From assembly GCA_024697595.1 (NCBI GenBank), contig JAILFK010000063.1:1-34745 (forward strand): a stretch of 34,745 nt of DNA. Direction: 5' to 3'. The DNA is from Lachnospiraceae bacterium. Lineage in GTDB: Bacteria; Bacillota; Clostridia; Lachnospirales; Lachnospiraceae. Numbering within the stretch: position 1 is the first letter of the stretch; each line of letters starts with the position of its first letter. A model generated the notes under the pieces. That model did not search any database, was not told the origin of the DNA, and saw only the letters and a list, made by a program, of their open reading frames with translations. The translations under genes were made by a program, and so were the position numbers. Positions 1 to 9,364 of this stretch are shown here, piece after piece.

Positions 1-1
1 T

Positions 2-505
2 CGTCGTTCCCTTGGAATTGTATTGCAGGATACTCAGCTCTTTACTGGAACTATTGCAGACAATATTAGATATGGTAAGCTTGATGCCACTGACGAGGAG
101 GTTCGCGCAGCAGCTAAGCTTGCCAATGCAGATGGATTCATCCGTCGTCTTGAGGATGGTTATGATACAGTAATCACTGGAAACGGTGGAAGCCTGTCAC
201 AGGGACAGCGCCAGCTTCTTGCAATTGCCAGAGCTGCTATTGCTGATCCACCAGTACTTATTTTGGATGAGGCTACAAGTTCTATTGATACCAGAACAGA
301 GAAGATGGTTCAGGATGGTATGGACAAGCTTATGCACGGTAGAACTACCTTTGTTATAGCTCATAGATTGTCTACTATTAGAAATAGTGATTGTATTATG
401 GTTTTAGATCAAGGCCGTATTATCGAGCGCGGTAGCCATGAGGAACTTATGGCAGAAAAGGGTAAATATTATCAACTGTATACAGGAACAGTTGTAAATG
501 CGTAA
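2..505 (+). CDS. ABC exporter, ATP-binding domain (3' part of gene)
   Basis: The reading frame is open from the left edge of the window, so the start and the transmembrane domain lie outside it. What remains is the C-terminal half of an exporter-type nucleotide-binding domain: the Q-loop (VLQDTQLF), the signature LSQGQRQ, a Walker B VLILDEATSSID with catalytic Glu, and the H-loop VIAHRLST. This arrangement is typical of ABCB-type or MsbA-like half transporters with a fused permease domain. The substrate cannot be deduced. The gene ends with TAA and is followed at once by a rho-independent terminator, so it is transcriptionally separate from the downstream operon. Nothing suggests it belongs to the surface system. 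Confidence 0.9.
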   Translation, partial: RRSLGIVLQDTQLFTGTIADNIRYGKLDATDEEVRAAAKLANADGFIRRLEDGYDTVITGNGGSLSQGQRQLLAIARAAIADPPVLILDEATSSIDTRTEKMVQDGMDKLMHGRTTFVIAHRLSTIRNSDCIMVLDQGRIIERGSHEELMAEKGKYYQLYTGTVVNA

Positions 506-513
506 ATGGGACA

Positions 514-548
514 AAAGAGATGCGAAATAGTCGTATCTCTTTTTTTAT
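514..548 (+). terminator. Rho-independent terminator of the ABC transporter gene
   Basis: A 10-bp stem, AGAGATGCGA (516-525) with TCGTATCTCT (531-540), contains one G-T pair and a 5-nt loop, and runs directly into a T tract (541-546). It lies 11 bases after the stop codon and insulates the next operon. Confidence 0.85.
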
Positions 549-559
549 GAATAAATGTA

Positions 560-586
560 TAAAATTTTTTAAAATTGTGCCGATAA
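560..586 (+). promoter_or_regulatory. Sigma-28/SigD (flagellar) promoter of the surface-motor operon
   Basis: TAAA (560-563), 15 bases, then GCCGATAA (579-586). This matches the consensus of flagellar sigma factors (SigD/FliA: TAAA, about 15 nt, GCCGATAA/T) at every position. The flagellin promoter at the other end of the window has the same arrangement and spacing, which is an internal control. Transcription would begin near 593, about 80 nt before the first giant gene. A TATAAT at 624-629 could be a second, sigma-A -10 element, but I see no good -35 for it. Confidence 0.8.
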
Positions 587-662
587 AGAATAAGAAATAC
601 TACATATTGTGGAATAAATGTTGTATAATGGAACTAATTATATGAGCTTAAAAGGGAGATTT

Positions 663-677
663 GTGAGTAGAAGATGA
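663..677 (+). other. Possible 4-codon leader ORF coupled to the first giant gene
   Basis: GGGAG at 654-658 lies 15 bases from the ATG at 674, which is too far for good initiation, but only 4 bases from a GTG at 663. That GTG opens GTG-AGT-AGA-AGA-TGA, whose stop overlaps the giant gene's start as ATGA. Termination and re-initiation is possible. The ORF is too short to be supported statistically. Confidence 0.25.
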
Positions 678-3600
678 AAAAAGGTCTTATGATACTGGTG
701 GCTGCAGCGCTTATAATTGCTGTTGGATTAGGTGGATTGAGTTATTCATCCCACAAAAAGAGCGTGAAAGAATTTGCTTTAGATGGATTTGTAATAGACC
801 CATCTCTTTCGTCGACGGTTTCTGACGATGCCTATAATGTATATTATTTCTCAGAAGGTGATACCTATAAAGAACGATATGGAAGCGAAATTCAATTTTC
901 AGATAAAGACGGAAATGATAGAAATGTCACAACGGAGCATTTCGTACATTATGGAAATGGATCTCTAGGTGCATTTACCAAGGGCGCATTGGTGGATGTT
1001 GAAAGTCTTGGTACAGACGCATATAGTTACTATAGCTTAACTAAAAATACAATTCTCGTTAAAAACGGTTCAAATTATGAATTGACTACAAAGGGAGAGA
1101 CTGTAAAACTCACAGAGGGCTTGTGGAAATTGTCTGATGTGGACTACATGCTTTTATCTCCTTCTGTTGTTCTACACATTGGTGGTCAAGATGTTAAATT
1201 CTCAGATTATATACAAATTACATATGTTGATAAGGGTATTGTTCGACTATCTCACGTAGATGGAACATATCAGACAGTGGCGTCAGATTCTTCTTTGACG
1301 ACAGCCAGTGGGGCTCAGCTTAATCTTATAAGCAAGAGCTTCTTTTCCAATGGAGAATCATTGTTATCTCTAGATCAGATTGCTGTGGATGACAATGATT
1401 ATATTAGTGCTGATGAAAATATGGATTCCTCAGGAGAAACGGACATACCACAGTTTGTGGTAAATGATGGTGAGAGCGGCGACGACGGTGAAGAGGGAGA
1501 AGACGGCGAAGTTGGTCAAAGCGGAACAAGCGGCAACAGTGGAAATAGCGGTGTCACAGGAGTCAATGGATATGATGGATACTCTGGCTCAGATGGTCTG
1601 GAGGGTGATACTGGTATCATGGGATACGATGGACAGATGGGTGCAAACGGAAAGGATGCATCTACAGCTAATGATTCTAGTTCCTTGGACTCTGCCGAAT
1701 TAAAGATTAAACCTAGTGTGTCAGTTGAGAGCGCTGGTGGAGAGCAGAGTAAATATTCAATTACTTCCGCTTCAGCTAGTATGACTTTGAACTTGGAAGA
1801 TGTAGATGGAGCTTTGCAAAAAGGCGCAGATACAACAATGGTTAAATTATATAACAAAGAGACGATGGAATTGGTCAGCTCATGGACTGAAGAGTATCAA
1901 TTGGCGGCGGGCCAGTCTCTAGAAAATAGTAACTCAGCAAATGTGAACTTCACAGGGCTAAAAGCGGACACAGAATATTTGGTTGTTGTAGAAGCGACAT
2001 ATATGGTGGAAGACGGCCAATATTATGAGGGGCAGATTTACAGCAAATCTTTCAAGACAGATGAATTGGGAGTGAAGTTGTCAAAATTGGCTGTGAAGGA
2101 GGATTCAGTCTCTGTACATGCAGAGGTGGATTCTACTAGCAAGATAGATTCTTATACTATTCAGTACTATAAATTAAACGACGACGGAACCGAGATGGTG
2201 CTGGCAAATGTCACCAAGACGGCTACAGGAGGAAGCCTTGCAGCAAGCTGTGACTCCATGTTTGGAACCAATGAGACCACCGGAGATCTAGAGCCGATGG
2301 ATGGTACTAAAGAAGGAGATGCAAAAAATGCTGGATATAAAGTGGATTCTGATTCGGTATTTTATGCTCGCCTGGTAAACGTGAGTCAACTTACAGACAC
2401 AGGAGCCAGCCAGCTTATTAATGCGGACAATACAGATATAGAATTGCGCACATTAAAGGCTAAGCCTTATAACAAGACAAAGGCAAACTTGTCTACACCG
2501 GTTTATGAATATGTGCCGGCCATGACTCCAAAATTAACTGGTAATAATACCAATCATTCGTTGATTTTAGAGTTTGAAGACGACATTATGGATGAAGATA
2601 GCGGTATTGAGGAATACAGATACGAACTGTATGATACCCAGTCTTCGAATTATGATACAAATTTAGATAATTGCACACCGGCCTACACCAAGACTTCCAA
2701 AACTCTTGAGAGGGCGTCTTTCCCAATAGATGACAATGATTCCCATAAATATGTTGGAAGAATTGTGGTTGCATTTGATAATAATGAAACAGAAGTAGAG
2801 TATGCTTCTATGGCATCAACAGCCACAGGCCTTGATTCCAAGGATACATCTCTTTTGGTTACATTTATCAACTTACAGAAGACATCTCCATCAGCAGGAG
2901 GTAGACCTGATACAATTTCAGGGACTCTTAGAATAAAAGATCCTACATACGATTCGGTTGCCGGAACAGGGGCAGTGCTTCCTTATGTCAGTGGAACTTA
3001 TCCTGTAAAACTTGTTATAACAGGAGAGTATGGTGATATTCATACTTTGACTTACAATTCCATTGCCACATCAAATGGCTGGAATCAGGTGGATTCTGTC
3101 ACCTATGATATGCCGTTTACCGTGGATGGTTTGCACGCAGATGGAACCTATACAGTGGTAGCTTACGGACCATATGACACCGACAAAGACAAAACAATAT
3201 CAGGAGCTGAGGGGCAGACTTATCTTGCAGGAGAGAGAGTTAAAACTACCCAGACTAAGAACTTGACGCTAGTAGGCGCTCAAAAGAGTTCTGCCACATC
3301 AGCCTTCGCAGTGGCTCTCAACCTCACCAAGAGTACGGATACAATTTATACAGCAGAAGATGGAACAGAGTCTACAGTAGGGGATGATTATTTTGAGTAT
3401 GAGGCAGGCGCTCTTACATCTGTAACCTTTGCTTTGACCCATAACAAACCGGATGGTTCAGCCAAAACCATGGGAACTTACACCATAATGGATTCAGATG
3501 AAAGACCGAGAGATAGCGATTTCCAGGATGTGTACATGGATAGAGATGATACACAACCAAATACTTACAGTCAGAGAACCGCGAATTTGGCAGACATGAG

Positions 3601-6600
3601 CTCTGCAGATAAATATGTGCTCACTCCAGCCAACTTTACATTGAATGATAACGACTCGGAGTTTGCTGAGGGAGGAACATTTACCATATCAGTAGTGCGA
3701 GCTACCGATTATGCGGAAAATATAATCCCATTTGATTCTAGTGAGAACTCATATACTTTCGAGATTGATGAGAGACACGTACAGGTGGATGATCCTAATG
3801 TTCAGGTTAGGTCTGAAATAATAAAGAATGCTGGAGCGGCAGCAGGTTACGAGAACGCGGACCTTTTAGATGACACTGACGTGGGATTTAGATTTTCTGC
3901 AGATTATTATGGCACAGATGGAGTTGAAGTTATATATACAATCTACGAGGTGGATTCAACTATAAATAGACCTACATATCAGATTGATGGATATACCGAT
4001 TCTTCCATGAGCGAGAAGCAGACGGAGTCGGCAACCACTGTCACATTTACAGAGGCAGATGCTTTGTCTGGTGGTACCTTAAAGAAGGTTTTGCGTGGAA
4101 ATGTAATTTTGACAGGACATGTGATAACAGATACAGAATTGTATTTTAAGGATACCGCTTGCTTGGATCAGGCTAATACGACTTGGTACAGTTATATGGA
4201 CTGTGATGGTGGCGATATCGATGAAAATGATTTGAAGACGGGAGTTTTGTCATCTTCTATTGAGACAGAATCGGGAACAAATCTCAAGTATACCAAGGTG
4301 AGTAATCTTGACGATAAAACCATATTAAAACGAGGAAAGAGATATATCGTTTCATACAAGATACAGACCAATGAGAATCTCTGCGATCCAGATAATGATC
4401 CTACAACCAACGATTTATATCCTGAGTGTACCTACACAGTGGCAGATGTGGCTGCGGGAAATGTGGTTCCTCTATATAGATCAGAAGTGCTAGATACAAC
4501 CAAACAGATACCAAGTTTGGAGAGATATATTTATCAGACTATCGCTAGCGATAATAAGATGCAATTTAAGTATAGAATAATTGATCCTGATGACGCTTTG
4601 GTGGTGGATAGTGCTGGAAAGACTAAATTTACCAACATACCATACACAGACAAGGATGCTGTGAATCAGTGGGGTGGGGCGAATAATACGTCAAATCTCA
4701 GAAATGTCCAGGTTGTCGCAGATGACTACAAGGGCACATTCAAGACGATGGAATTTGCCAACTTGAGCAGTGGTAAATACTATACTACAGCTGTTGATTA
4801 CAAGGTGAAAGAAGTGCAAGATGATGCGGAAACTCTCGTATCAGACCCGGTTCTTTACACAGCCCCTGTCAAGGTGGATGAGGTGAAGAGAATCAGACTT
4901 CAAGGATTGGTGCCAGGAACTTCTGACAATCCTGAAGCAGAAGAGTTGACTAAGCTGTATAAAAATGATGGAACTGTTTGCGAGGATGATTCAGGTGATG
5001 AAACTAAGTTCTATAAATCTATCATAAATCAAGGTGGGTATAGATATGTGCTTACCTTTAGAGGCTTAGATGTTCCAAAATGCGCGGGCGTAAAGGTGAA
5101 ATTTACAGGACTTAGTGCCAGTGGTGATGTTGTTACAGATACTGGCACGGGAGAACCGGTCACTTTGACGTATGACCCGATTTATATAGACTCGGCTTCT
5201 ATAGGAACTGTCAAGATTGAAGGTGCCACAGAGGAGATGCTATCTGATTTATGCGGCGGCAATACAACTGAGCTCAATAATTTGTTGAGTAAAAAGAGCG
5301 GTGGCGAGAGTATAGAATACTATGCCAAGGCATATGTGGATACTGCGGCAATGGCCAAGTTTACAGATACTAATGCTTCTTACAGTGCGCCGGTGGCTCA
5401 GGTTAAAGCGGAGATCGTGGGTTACTATGTAAATGGAAATGTAGGCTTTGGAGACTTTGCATCTGAAAAGCTAACTTACGAAGATACATTTGATACAGAT
5501 AAGGACAATTTATATGCTCTTATCAGAATAAAGGCTGACGGCACAAGAGAGTACCTCAGTCGCAATAATGGCAATTGGCAGTCTGCAGGCGAATATCCGT
5601 CAGCATCCATATTTGTTCCTGGATCTGGGGACACAACAGATTCGACCACCGGTTTAACAGGATTTAATATGGATTCAAATGTTGATTTAAATTCTAGTTT
5701 GCAAGCTGCATGTAATTTGAAAACACGATTTGCCACAAAACCATTGGTCCAGGGCGCAGATGCCGTTGAAGCCACAGGGGATTTGACACTGAACTTCAAT
5801 GGGACTGGTGCGACCACAGGTGAGGACGTGTATTACATGGCTGAAAAGATTGACTGTGGAACCAAGAACCTGATTGCTGTGGATGGAGCGAAAACAGGTG
5901 ATATTACTGGACGACAGGATTTCACTATGCCGATAGGAGATATTCAGCCGGCTGTGGAAGATGCCAATGAGCGCTCTATTGGAGCTACCAGTGGTGTTAT
6001 TACCGTAAATGTACTGGGAGCGGGAGCAGATACTTCCAAGAAGATATACGCCAGATTGTACAAGGTTAATCAAGGCTCCACACCTACTTTGCTTCAGATT
6101 GAGAGAAAGTCTTATGAAGATGAAAATAATGAGACTAAGTATTTCTATCAGCTAAAGAGAGATGGTAATAGTCAGCCTGTGGAGGATACCACATCAGATA
6201 AGAATAGTTACAAACAATCAAGTTTTGGCGATCAAAATATTCCGTTGGAGATGGACGGCACCGACTTGCGGGCGGAGACAAGCGTTCGAGGTCTAGATCG
6301 AGGAACAACTTATCAATTGGTATATTTCGCATATGATGAAGACGGCGAAATTATGGATTTGTATTCAGTGACTGGTGGATATGTTGGAGCGCCTTATAGT
6401 TTCACCACCAAGGATGCTGTGCAGATTGAAGTGGTATCTCCAGTGTTCAACTTTGCAAGTTATAGTAATAAGAAAGCCAATGTAGACTTCTATTTAATGG
6501 GTGATGAAGGTGCAGGAATGCTTATCTACTATGATGTGTATACAGGGACTACCGCGTCGGGAACCAGCGTAATTCACGGAGAGGTCCAACCTCTTGGAAA

Positions 6601-7450
6601 TTCTTATAAATACTATTCAGATCAGCCTAATACTAACAAGGTGATTGGATTATCTATGAATCCAAAGGATGCCAATAGGTTGAATTTGAATACTGATTAC
6701 ACCATCAAGGTATATGCGGTGGACGAGCAAGATACAGATGCGGTATTGGGCGAAAAAACCTTGACCTTTAGATACGATGGAGAAGATAGTGGAAGTCTTT
6801 TGAGTCCTACCTATTACACTCCTATATCTCAAAGCGAGCAAGGGGATAAGGTATATGTTACTGCCAATATTGTAAGTACTGATTTAGACAGAGCGATATA
6901 TGATGATACTTATCAAGTGTCTCTATATCATGGAGATGCAGATATTGATACTGCCACCCCTATTGAAACCAAGAGTGTAAATAGAGCAGGCACTACGGAA
7001 AATGTAAGCGGTGATACCCACAAGGGTTCTGTCACATTTGACACAGGGCTCACCAAGGGAGCCACATACAAGTTGGTTGTAGTGGGAAATATTGATAAAG
7101 CCAACAATGGTTCAACCACTGTTGAGAAACATACAATATCTTTTGTGGCTAGTGCTTCGCCAAAGGCATTAATTGGTGTTGAGGCCACTAATAGCGAATG
7201 TACATTTACCTTAGAAGAACTACAGAACTTTGAAGCGGTAACGACTTTGGCGGTGACATTATATAACAATAACGGTACGTCTGTAGCCAGTGCAACCTTC
7301 AATGAGACTGGCGGAATAGTCAATGGTTATAGCAAGAGTTTTGTATTAGATTCTTTGGAAAATGGTAAGTATACCTTTGCTATTCAATATAGAGATGCAG
7401 CGGGAAATCCATTAGGAGATACCCAATCTCAAAAAATTACTATTAAGTAA
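674..7450 (+). CDS. Giant membrane-anchored surface protein with collagen-like Gly-X-Y rod and Ig/FN3-like repeats
   Basis: First gene of the operon, 2258 aa. It opens with MKK and one hydrophobic helix (about 5-23) without a clear signal-peptidase site, so an uncleaved N-terminal anchor is likely. Residues about 30-250 form a beta-rich domain that resembles the N-terminal parts of three other proteins in this operon. A perfect Gly-X-Y tract follows (Gly at every third residue from 266 to 326, no proline). The rest, about 345-2258, is a long series of divergent beta-sandwich-like segments recognisable from FN3-type patterns such as LKADTEYLVVVEA and LTKGATYKLVVVG, rich in Asp, Thr, Ser and Tyr. 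There is no LPXTG motif and no C-terminal TM. A role as an external fibre or adhesin is inferred from architecture; no specific family is recognised. The next gene starts 15 bases after the stop. Confidence 0.85.
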   Translation: MKKGLMILVAAALIIAVGLGGLSYSSHKKSVKEFALDGFVIDPSLSSTVSDDAYNVYYFSEGDTYKERYGSEIQFSDKDGNDRNVTTEHFVHYGNGSLGAFTKGALVDVESLGTDAYSYYSLTKNTILVKNGSNYELTTKGETVKLTEGLWKLSDVDYMLLSPSVVLHIGGQDVKFSDYIQITYVDKGIVRLSHVDGTYQTVASDSSLTTASGAQLNLISKSFFSNGESLLSLDQIAVDDNDYISADENMDSSGETDIPQFVVNDGESGDDGEEGEDGEVGQSGTSGNSGNSGVTGVNGYDGYSGSDGLEGDTGIMGYDGQMGANGKDASTANDSSSLDSAELKIKPSVSVESAGGEQSKYSITSASASMTLNLEDVDGALQKGADTTMVKLYNKETMELVSSWTEEYQLAAGQSLENSNSANVNFTGLKADTEYLVVVEATYMVEDGQYYEGQIYSKSFKTDELGVKLSKLAVKEDSVSVHAEVDSTSKIDSYTIQYYKLNDDGTEMVLANVTKTATGGSLAASCDSMFGTNETTGDLEPMDGTKEGDAKNAGYKVDSDSVFYARLVNVSQLTDTGASQLINADNTDIELRTLKAKPYNKTKANLSTPVYEYVPAMTPKLTGNNTNHSLILEFEDDIMDEDSGIEEYRYELYDTQSSNYDTNLDNCTPAYTKTSKTLERASFPIDDNDSHKYVGRIVVAFDNNETEVEYASMASTATGLDSKDTSLLVTFINLQKTSPSAGGRPDTISGTLRIKDPTYDSVAGTGAVLPYVSGTYPVKLVITGEYGDIHTLTYNSIATSNGWNQVDSVTYDMPFTVDGLHADGTYTVVAYGPYDTDKDKTISGAEGQTYLAGERVKTTQTKNLTLVGAQKSSATSAFAVALNLTKSTDTIYTAEDGTESTVGDDYFEYEAGALTSVTFALTHNKPDGSAKTMGTYTIMDSDERPRDSDFQDVYMDRDDTQPNTYSQRTANLADMSSADKYVLTPANFTLNDNDSEFAEGGTFTISVVRATDYAENIIPFDSSENSYTFEIDERHVQVDDPNVQVRSEIIKNAGAAAGYENADLLDDTDVGFRFSADYYGTDGVEVIYTIYEVDSTINRPTYQIDGYTDSSMSEKQTESATTVTFTEADALSGGTLKKVLRGNVILTGHVITDTELYFKDTACLDQANTTWYSYMDCDGGDIDENDLKTGVLSSSIETESGTNLKYTKVSNLDDKTILKRGKRYIVSYKIQTNENLCDPDNDPTTNDLYPECTYTVADVAAGNVVPLYRSEVLDTTKQIPSLERYIYQTIASDNKMQFKYRIIDPDDALVVDSAGKTKFTNIPYTDKDAVNQWGGANNTSNLRNVQVVADDYKGTFKTMEFANLSSGKYYTTAVDYKVKEVQDDAETLVSDPVLYTAPVKVDEVKRIRLQGLVPGTSDNPEAEELTKLYKNDGTVCEDDSGDETKFYKSIINQGGYRYVLTFRGLDVPKCAGVKVKFTGLSASGDVVTDTGTGEPVTLTYDPIYIDSASIGTVKIEGATEEMLSDLCGGNTTELNNLLSKKSGGESIEYYAKAYVDTAAMAKFTDTNASYSAPVAQVKAEIVGYYVNGNVGFGDFASEKLTYEDTFDTDKDNLYALIRIKADGTREYLSRNNGNWQSAGEYPSASIFVPGSGDTTDSTTGLTGFNMDSNVDLNSSLQAACNLKTRFATKPLVQGADAVEATGDLTLNFNGTGATTGEDVYYMAEKIDCGTKNLIAVDGAKTGDITGRQDFTMPIGDIQPAVEDANERSIGATSGVITVNVLGAGADTSKKIYARLYKVNQGSTPTLLQIERKSYEDENNETKYFYQLKRDGNSQPVEDTTSDKNSYKQSSFGDQNIPLEMDGTDLRAETSVRGLDRGTTYQLVYFAYDEDGEIMDLYSVTGGYVGAPYSFTTKDAVQIEVVSPVFNFASYSNKKANVDFYLMGDEGAGMLIYYDVYTGTTASGTSVIHGEVQPLGNSYKYYSDQPNTNKVIGLSMNPKDANRLNLNTDYTIKVYAVDEQDTDAVLGEKTLTFRYDGEDSGSLLSPTYYTPISQSEQGDKVYVTANIVSTDLDRAIYDDTYQVSLYHGDADIDTATPIETKSVNRAGTTENVSGDTHKGSVTFDTGLTKGATYKLVVVGNIDKANNGSTTVEKHTISFVASASPKALIGVEATNSECTFTLEELQNFEAVTTLAVTLYNNNGTSVASATFNETGGIVNGYSKSFVLDSLENGKYTFAIQYRDAAGNPLGDTQSQKITIK
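1469..1657 (+). repeat. Collagen-like Gly-X-Y coding tract without proline
   Basis: It encodes residues 266-328 of the 2258-aa protein: 21 consecutive triplets beginning with Gly, without a break in register. The first third is strongly acidic (GDDGEEGEDGEVG) and the remainder polar (GNSGNSG, GYDGYSG). Collagen-like tracts usually form triple helices, but the absence of proline predicts low intrinsic stability, so trimerisation would need help from flanking domains. Confidence 0.85.
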
Positions 7451-7465
7451 ATGGAGGCGTAATAA

Positions 7466-9046
7466 TTGAGAGCCCTTAGCAAAAAAGCAAAAAGTACATT
7501 TACTATATTTACAATCCTTGTGGTGGTGGTTTTGCTGGTGTTTTCTGCGGTTATATTTATAGTTATGAAAAACCGCAGCGAAACCTATGTGATTCCACAG
7601 GCCAGTACTGTGTATACAGAGGATTATGAATATATAGAATTGACGGCTGATGCAAAATTGAATAAGAAGTGGGATGGCAATTATTACCTGACAACTGCGG
7701 AAAAAGAAGTTTACAGATTGGGTGCCAATACATTTATCTACGACGGTAAGAACCTGACATTTTATGGTGAGTCTTACAAGATAAATAATGATGGTACTGT
7801 TGTAAATCTTGAGGATGTAAGTGTGGTGGAAGATTTGACCACACCTGGTGTATATAAGCTGCGAGACCGGTTATATGTAATGACGGGTAGAAATATTTCA
7901 TCATACGATGGTTCGTTTAAGACAGAAAACTATGTTGGCATCAATATTCATAGCAATGGAACGGCCATGCTTATGAATGATACAAACTATCTCAATATGG
8001 TGGACCCGGTTTTGCTGCAATGTGATGGACTTTATTTTGATGTGGCCAGTGAGTTGATTGAGTATGAGGGCCAGGTTGTAAGTCTAAAAAATGTTATTGG
8101 CAGTACCAATAAATATGATGGTGAGGCTTTATTATACACCACAGGACTAGCACAAGAGGATGGCTCAATTATCGAGGCGCAAAATCCAGATGTTATCACC
8201 ATAAATGGTGGAAAAGGTGGTAGCGGCGGCAAGAGCGGCCGAGGAGGTACTGGAGGTACTGCTGGAAATGGTGGCCTCGGAGGTCACGGCGGTAGCGGTG
8301 GCCTTGGAGGTACTGGAGGTACTGGTGGAACCGGAGGCGTCGGAGGAACCGGCGGTGAAGGTGGTATGGGTGCCGATGGTGGAGACGGAGGTACCGGTGG
8401 AGAAGGAAGTACATCTCAGGTGTCAGCTACTAAGTGGGTAGCTTTGGATTCCACAAAACCTGGAGTTACTACCTGCACTGTTTATTACACGGTAAATGAT
8501 TTGACCAACGATTATGTAAGTGTATTTTTAAAACTGTACAAGGATGGTCAGTCTTCAGAATTAAAGACCATAAATCTAGATAAGAATAACAATAGTTATA
8601 CTATTTCGGGATTGACTCCTGACACAGGATACAAGGTTGAGCTATGTTACAAGGCATATAAAAACGGCAACCTGACTACGGTAACTCAGGATGTGGCGAA
8701 GTTTAATACCATAACCAATGTGGCTTCGGTGAAAATCAATAAAGTTTCTACTTCCTTGGATGGAAGCGATACATTATTGACGGTGAAATATACAGTTTAT
8801 GGCAATTCACAGTATCCGTTGACCTCTTGCAACATAGGTGCTTACTTTAATGGTGGAAATGAAGTGGTACAGTCGGTGGATGTATATCGGGCTAATTCAT
8901 CTGCTGGATATTCTGGTGTTGTAACTATACGTTTATCAGGGGTGACATCACCGAGTGGAAAAGTGACAGTCAAGTTTAAAAACGCCGTTTGCCAAGAAGT
9001 GAATGTGGCAAATTATTTGAACTCGGCTAGCATGACAATTCAGTAG
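7466..9046 (+). CDS. Membrane-anchored surface protein with GGX glycine rod and two Ig-like domains
   Basis: 526 aa, starting at TTG 7466 with GGAGG 8 bases upstream; no better start is in frame. A basic N-terminus leads into one hydrophobic helix (about 14-35), followed by a beta-rich juxtamembrane domain to about residue 240 like that of the preceding giant protein. Residues 248-314 are a GGX tract, and about 320-526 hold two FN3/Ig-like domains (ISGLTPDTGYKVELCY in the first). The order anchor, domain, glycine rod, Ig repeats is the same as in the 2258-aa protein, with rods at almost the same place (248-314 and 266-326). I infer a companion subunit of the same fibre. There is no wall-sorting signal. 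Confidence 0.8.
   Translation: MRALSKKAKSTFTIFTILVVVVLLVFSAVIFIVMKNRSETYVIPQASTVYTEDYEYIELTADAKLNKKWDGNYYLTTAEKEVYRLGANTFIYDGKNLTFYGESYKINNDGTVVNLEDVSVVEDLTTPGVYKLRDRLYVMTGRNISSYDGSFKTENYVGINIHSNGTAMLMNDTNYLNMVDPVLLQCDGLYFDVASELIEYEGQVVSLKNVIGSTNKYDGEALLYTTGLAQEDGSIIEAQNPDVITINGGKGGSGGKSGRGGTGGTAGNGGLGGHGGSGGLGGTGGTGGTGGVGGTGGEGGMGADGGDGGTGGEGSTSQVSATKWVALDSTKPGVTTCTVYYTVNDLTNDYVSVFLKLYKDGQSSELKTINLDKNNNSYTISGLTPDTGYKVELCYKAYKNGNLTTVTQDVAKFNTITNVASVKINKVSTSLDGSDTLLTVKYTVYGNSQYPLTSCNIGAYFNGGNEVVQSVDVYRANSSAGYSGVVTIRLSGVTSPSGKVTVKFKNAVCQEVNVANYLNSASMTIQ
8207..8407 (+). repeat. GGX glycine-rich triplet tract
   Basis: It encodes residues 248-314 of the 526-aa protein. Nearly every triplet is Gly-Gly-X, with single substitutions at Ser257, Ala266 and Ala303. 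X residues include Lys, Ser, Arg, Thr, Leu, His, Val, Glu and Asp. The phase never slips. GGX tracts are known to form bundles of polyglycine-II helices in some phage tail-fibre adhesins and antifreeze proteins; that fold here is inference. The GC-rich DNA also opens long unused frames on both strands. Confidence 0.85.
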
Positions 9047-9063
9047 TAATAAATTGAGTGAAA

Positions 9064-9081
9064 TATAAAAAGTGTTTTATA
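9064..9081 (+). promoter_or_regulatory. AT-rich hairpin before the ATPase genes
   Basis: TATAAAA-AGTG-TTTTATA is a perfect 7-bp inverted repeat in the 54-base gap between the fibre gene and the c-subunit gene. There is no T tract, so it is not a convincing terminator. It could be an RNA processing or stability element that lets the c gene be expressed at a different level from its neighbours, or it could be chance in AT-rich DNA. Confidence 0.3.
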
Positions 9082-9100
9082 AGAATATGGAGGAATATAA

Positions 9101-9346
<246 letters not shown>

Positions 9347-9364
9347 TTTAAGCGGGAGATATAA

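Noticed and set aside
607-629. Sigma-A promoter TTGTGG / TATAAT for the operon
   Set aside because: The spacing between the hexamers is only 11 bases, and the SigD promoter upstream is much better.
8196-8441. Open frames on both strands over the glycine tract
   Set aside because: They are a by-product of the GGX codon repeat; the + strand frame of the 526-aa protein has the TM helix, the domains and the ribosome-binding site.
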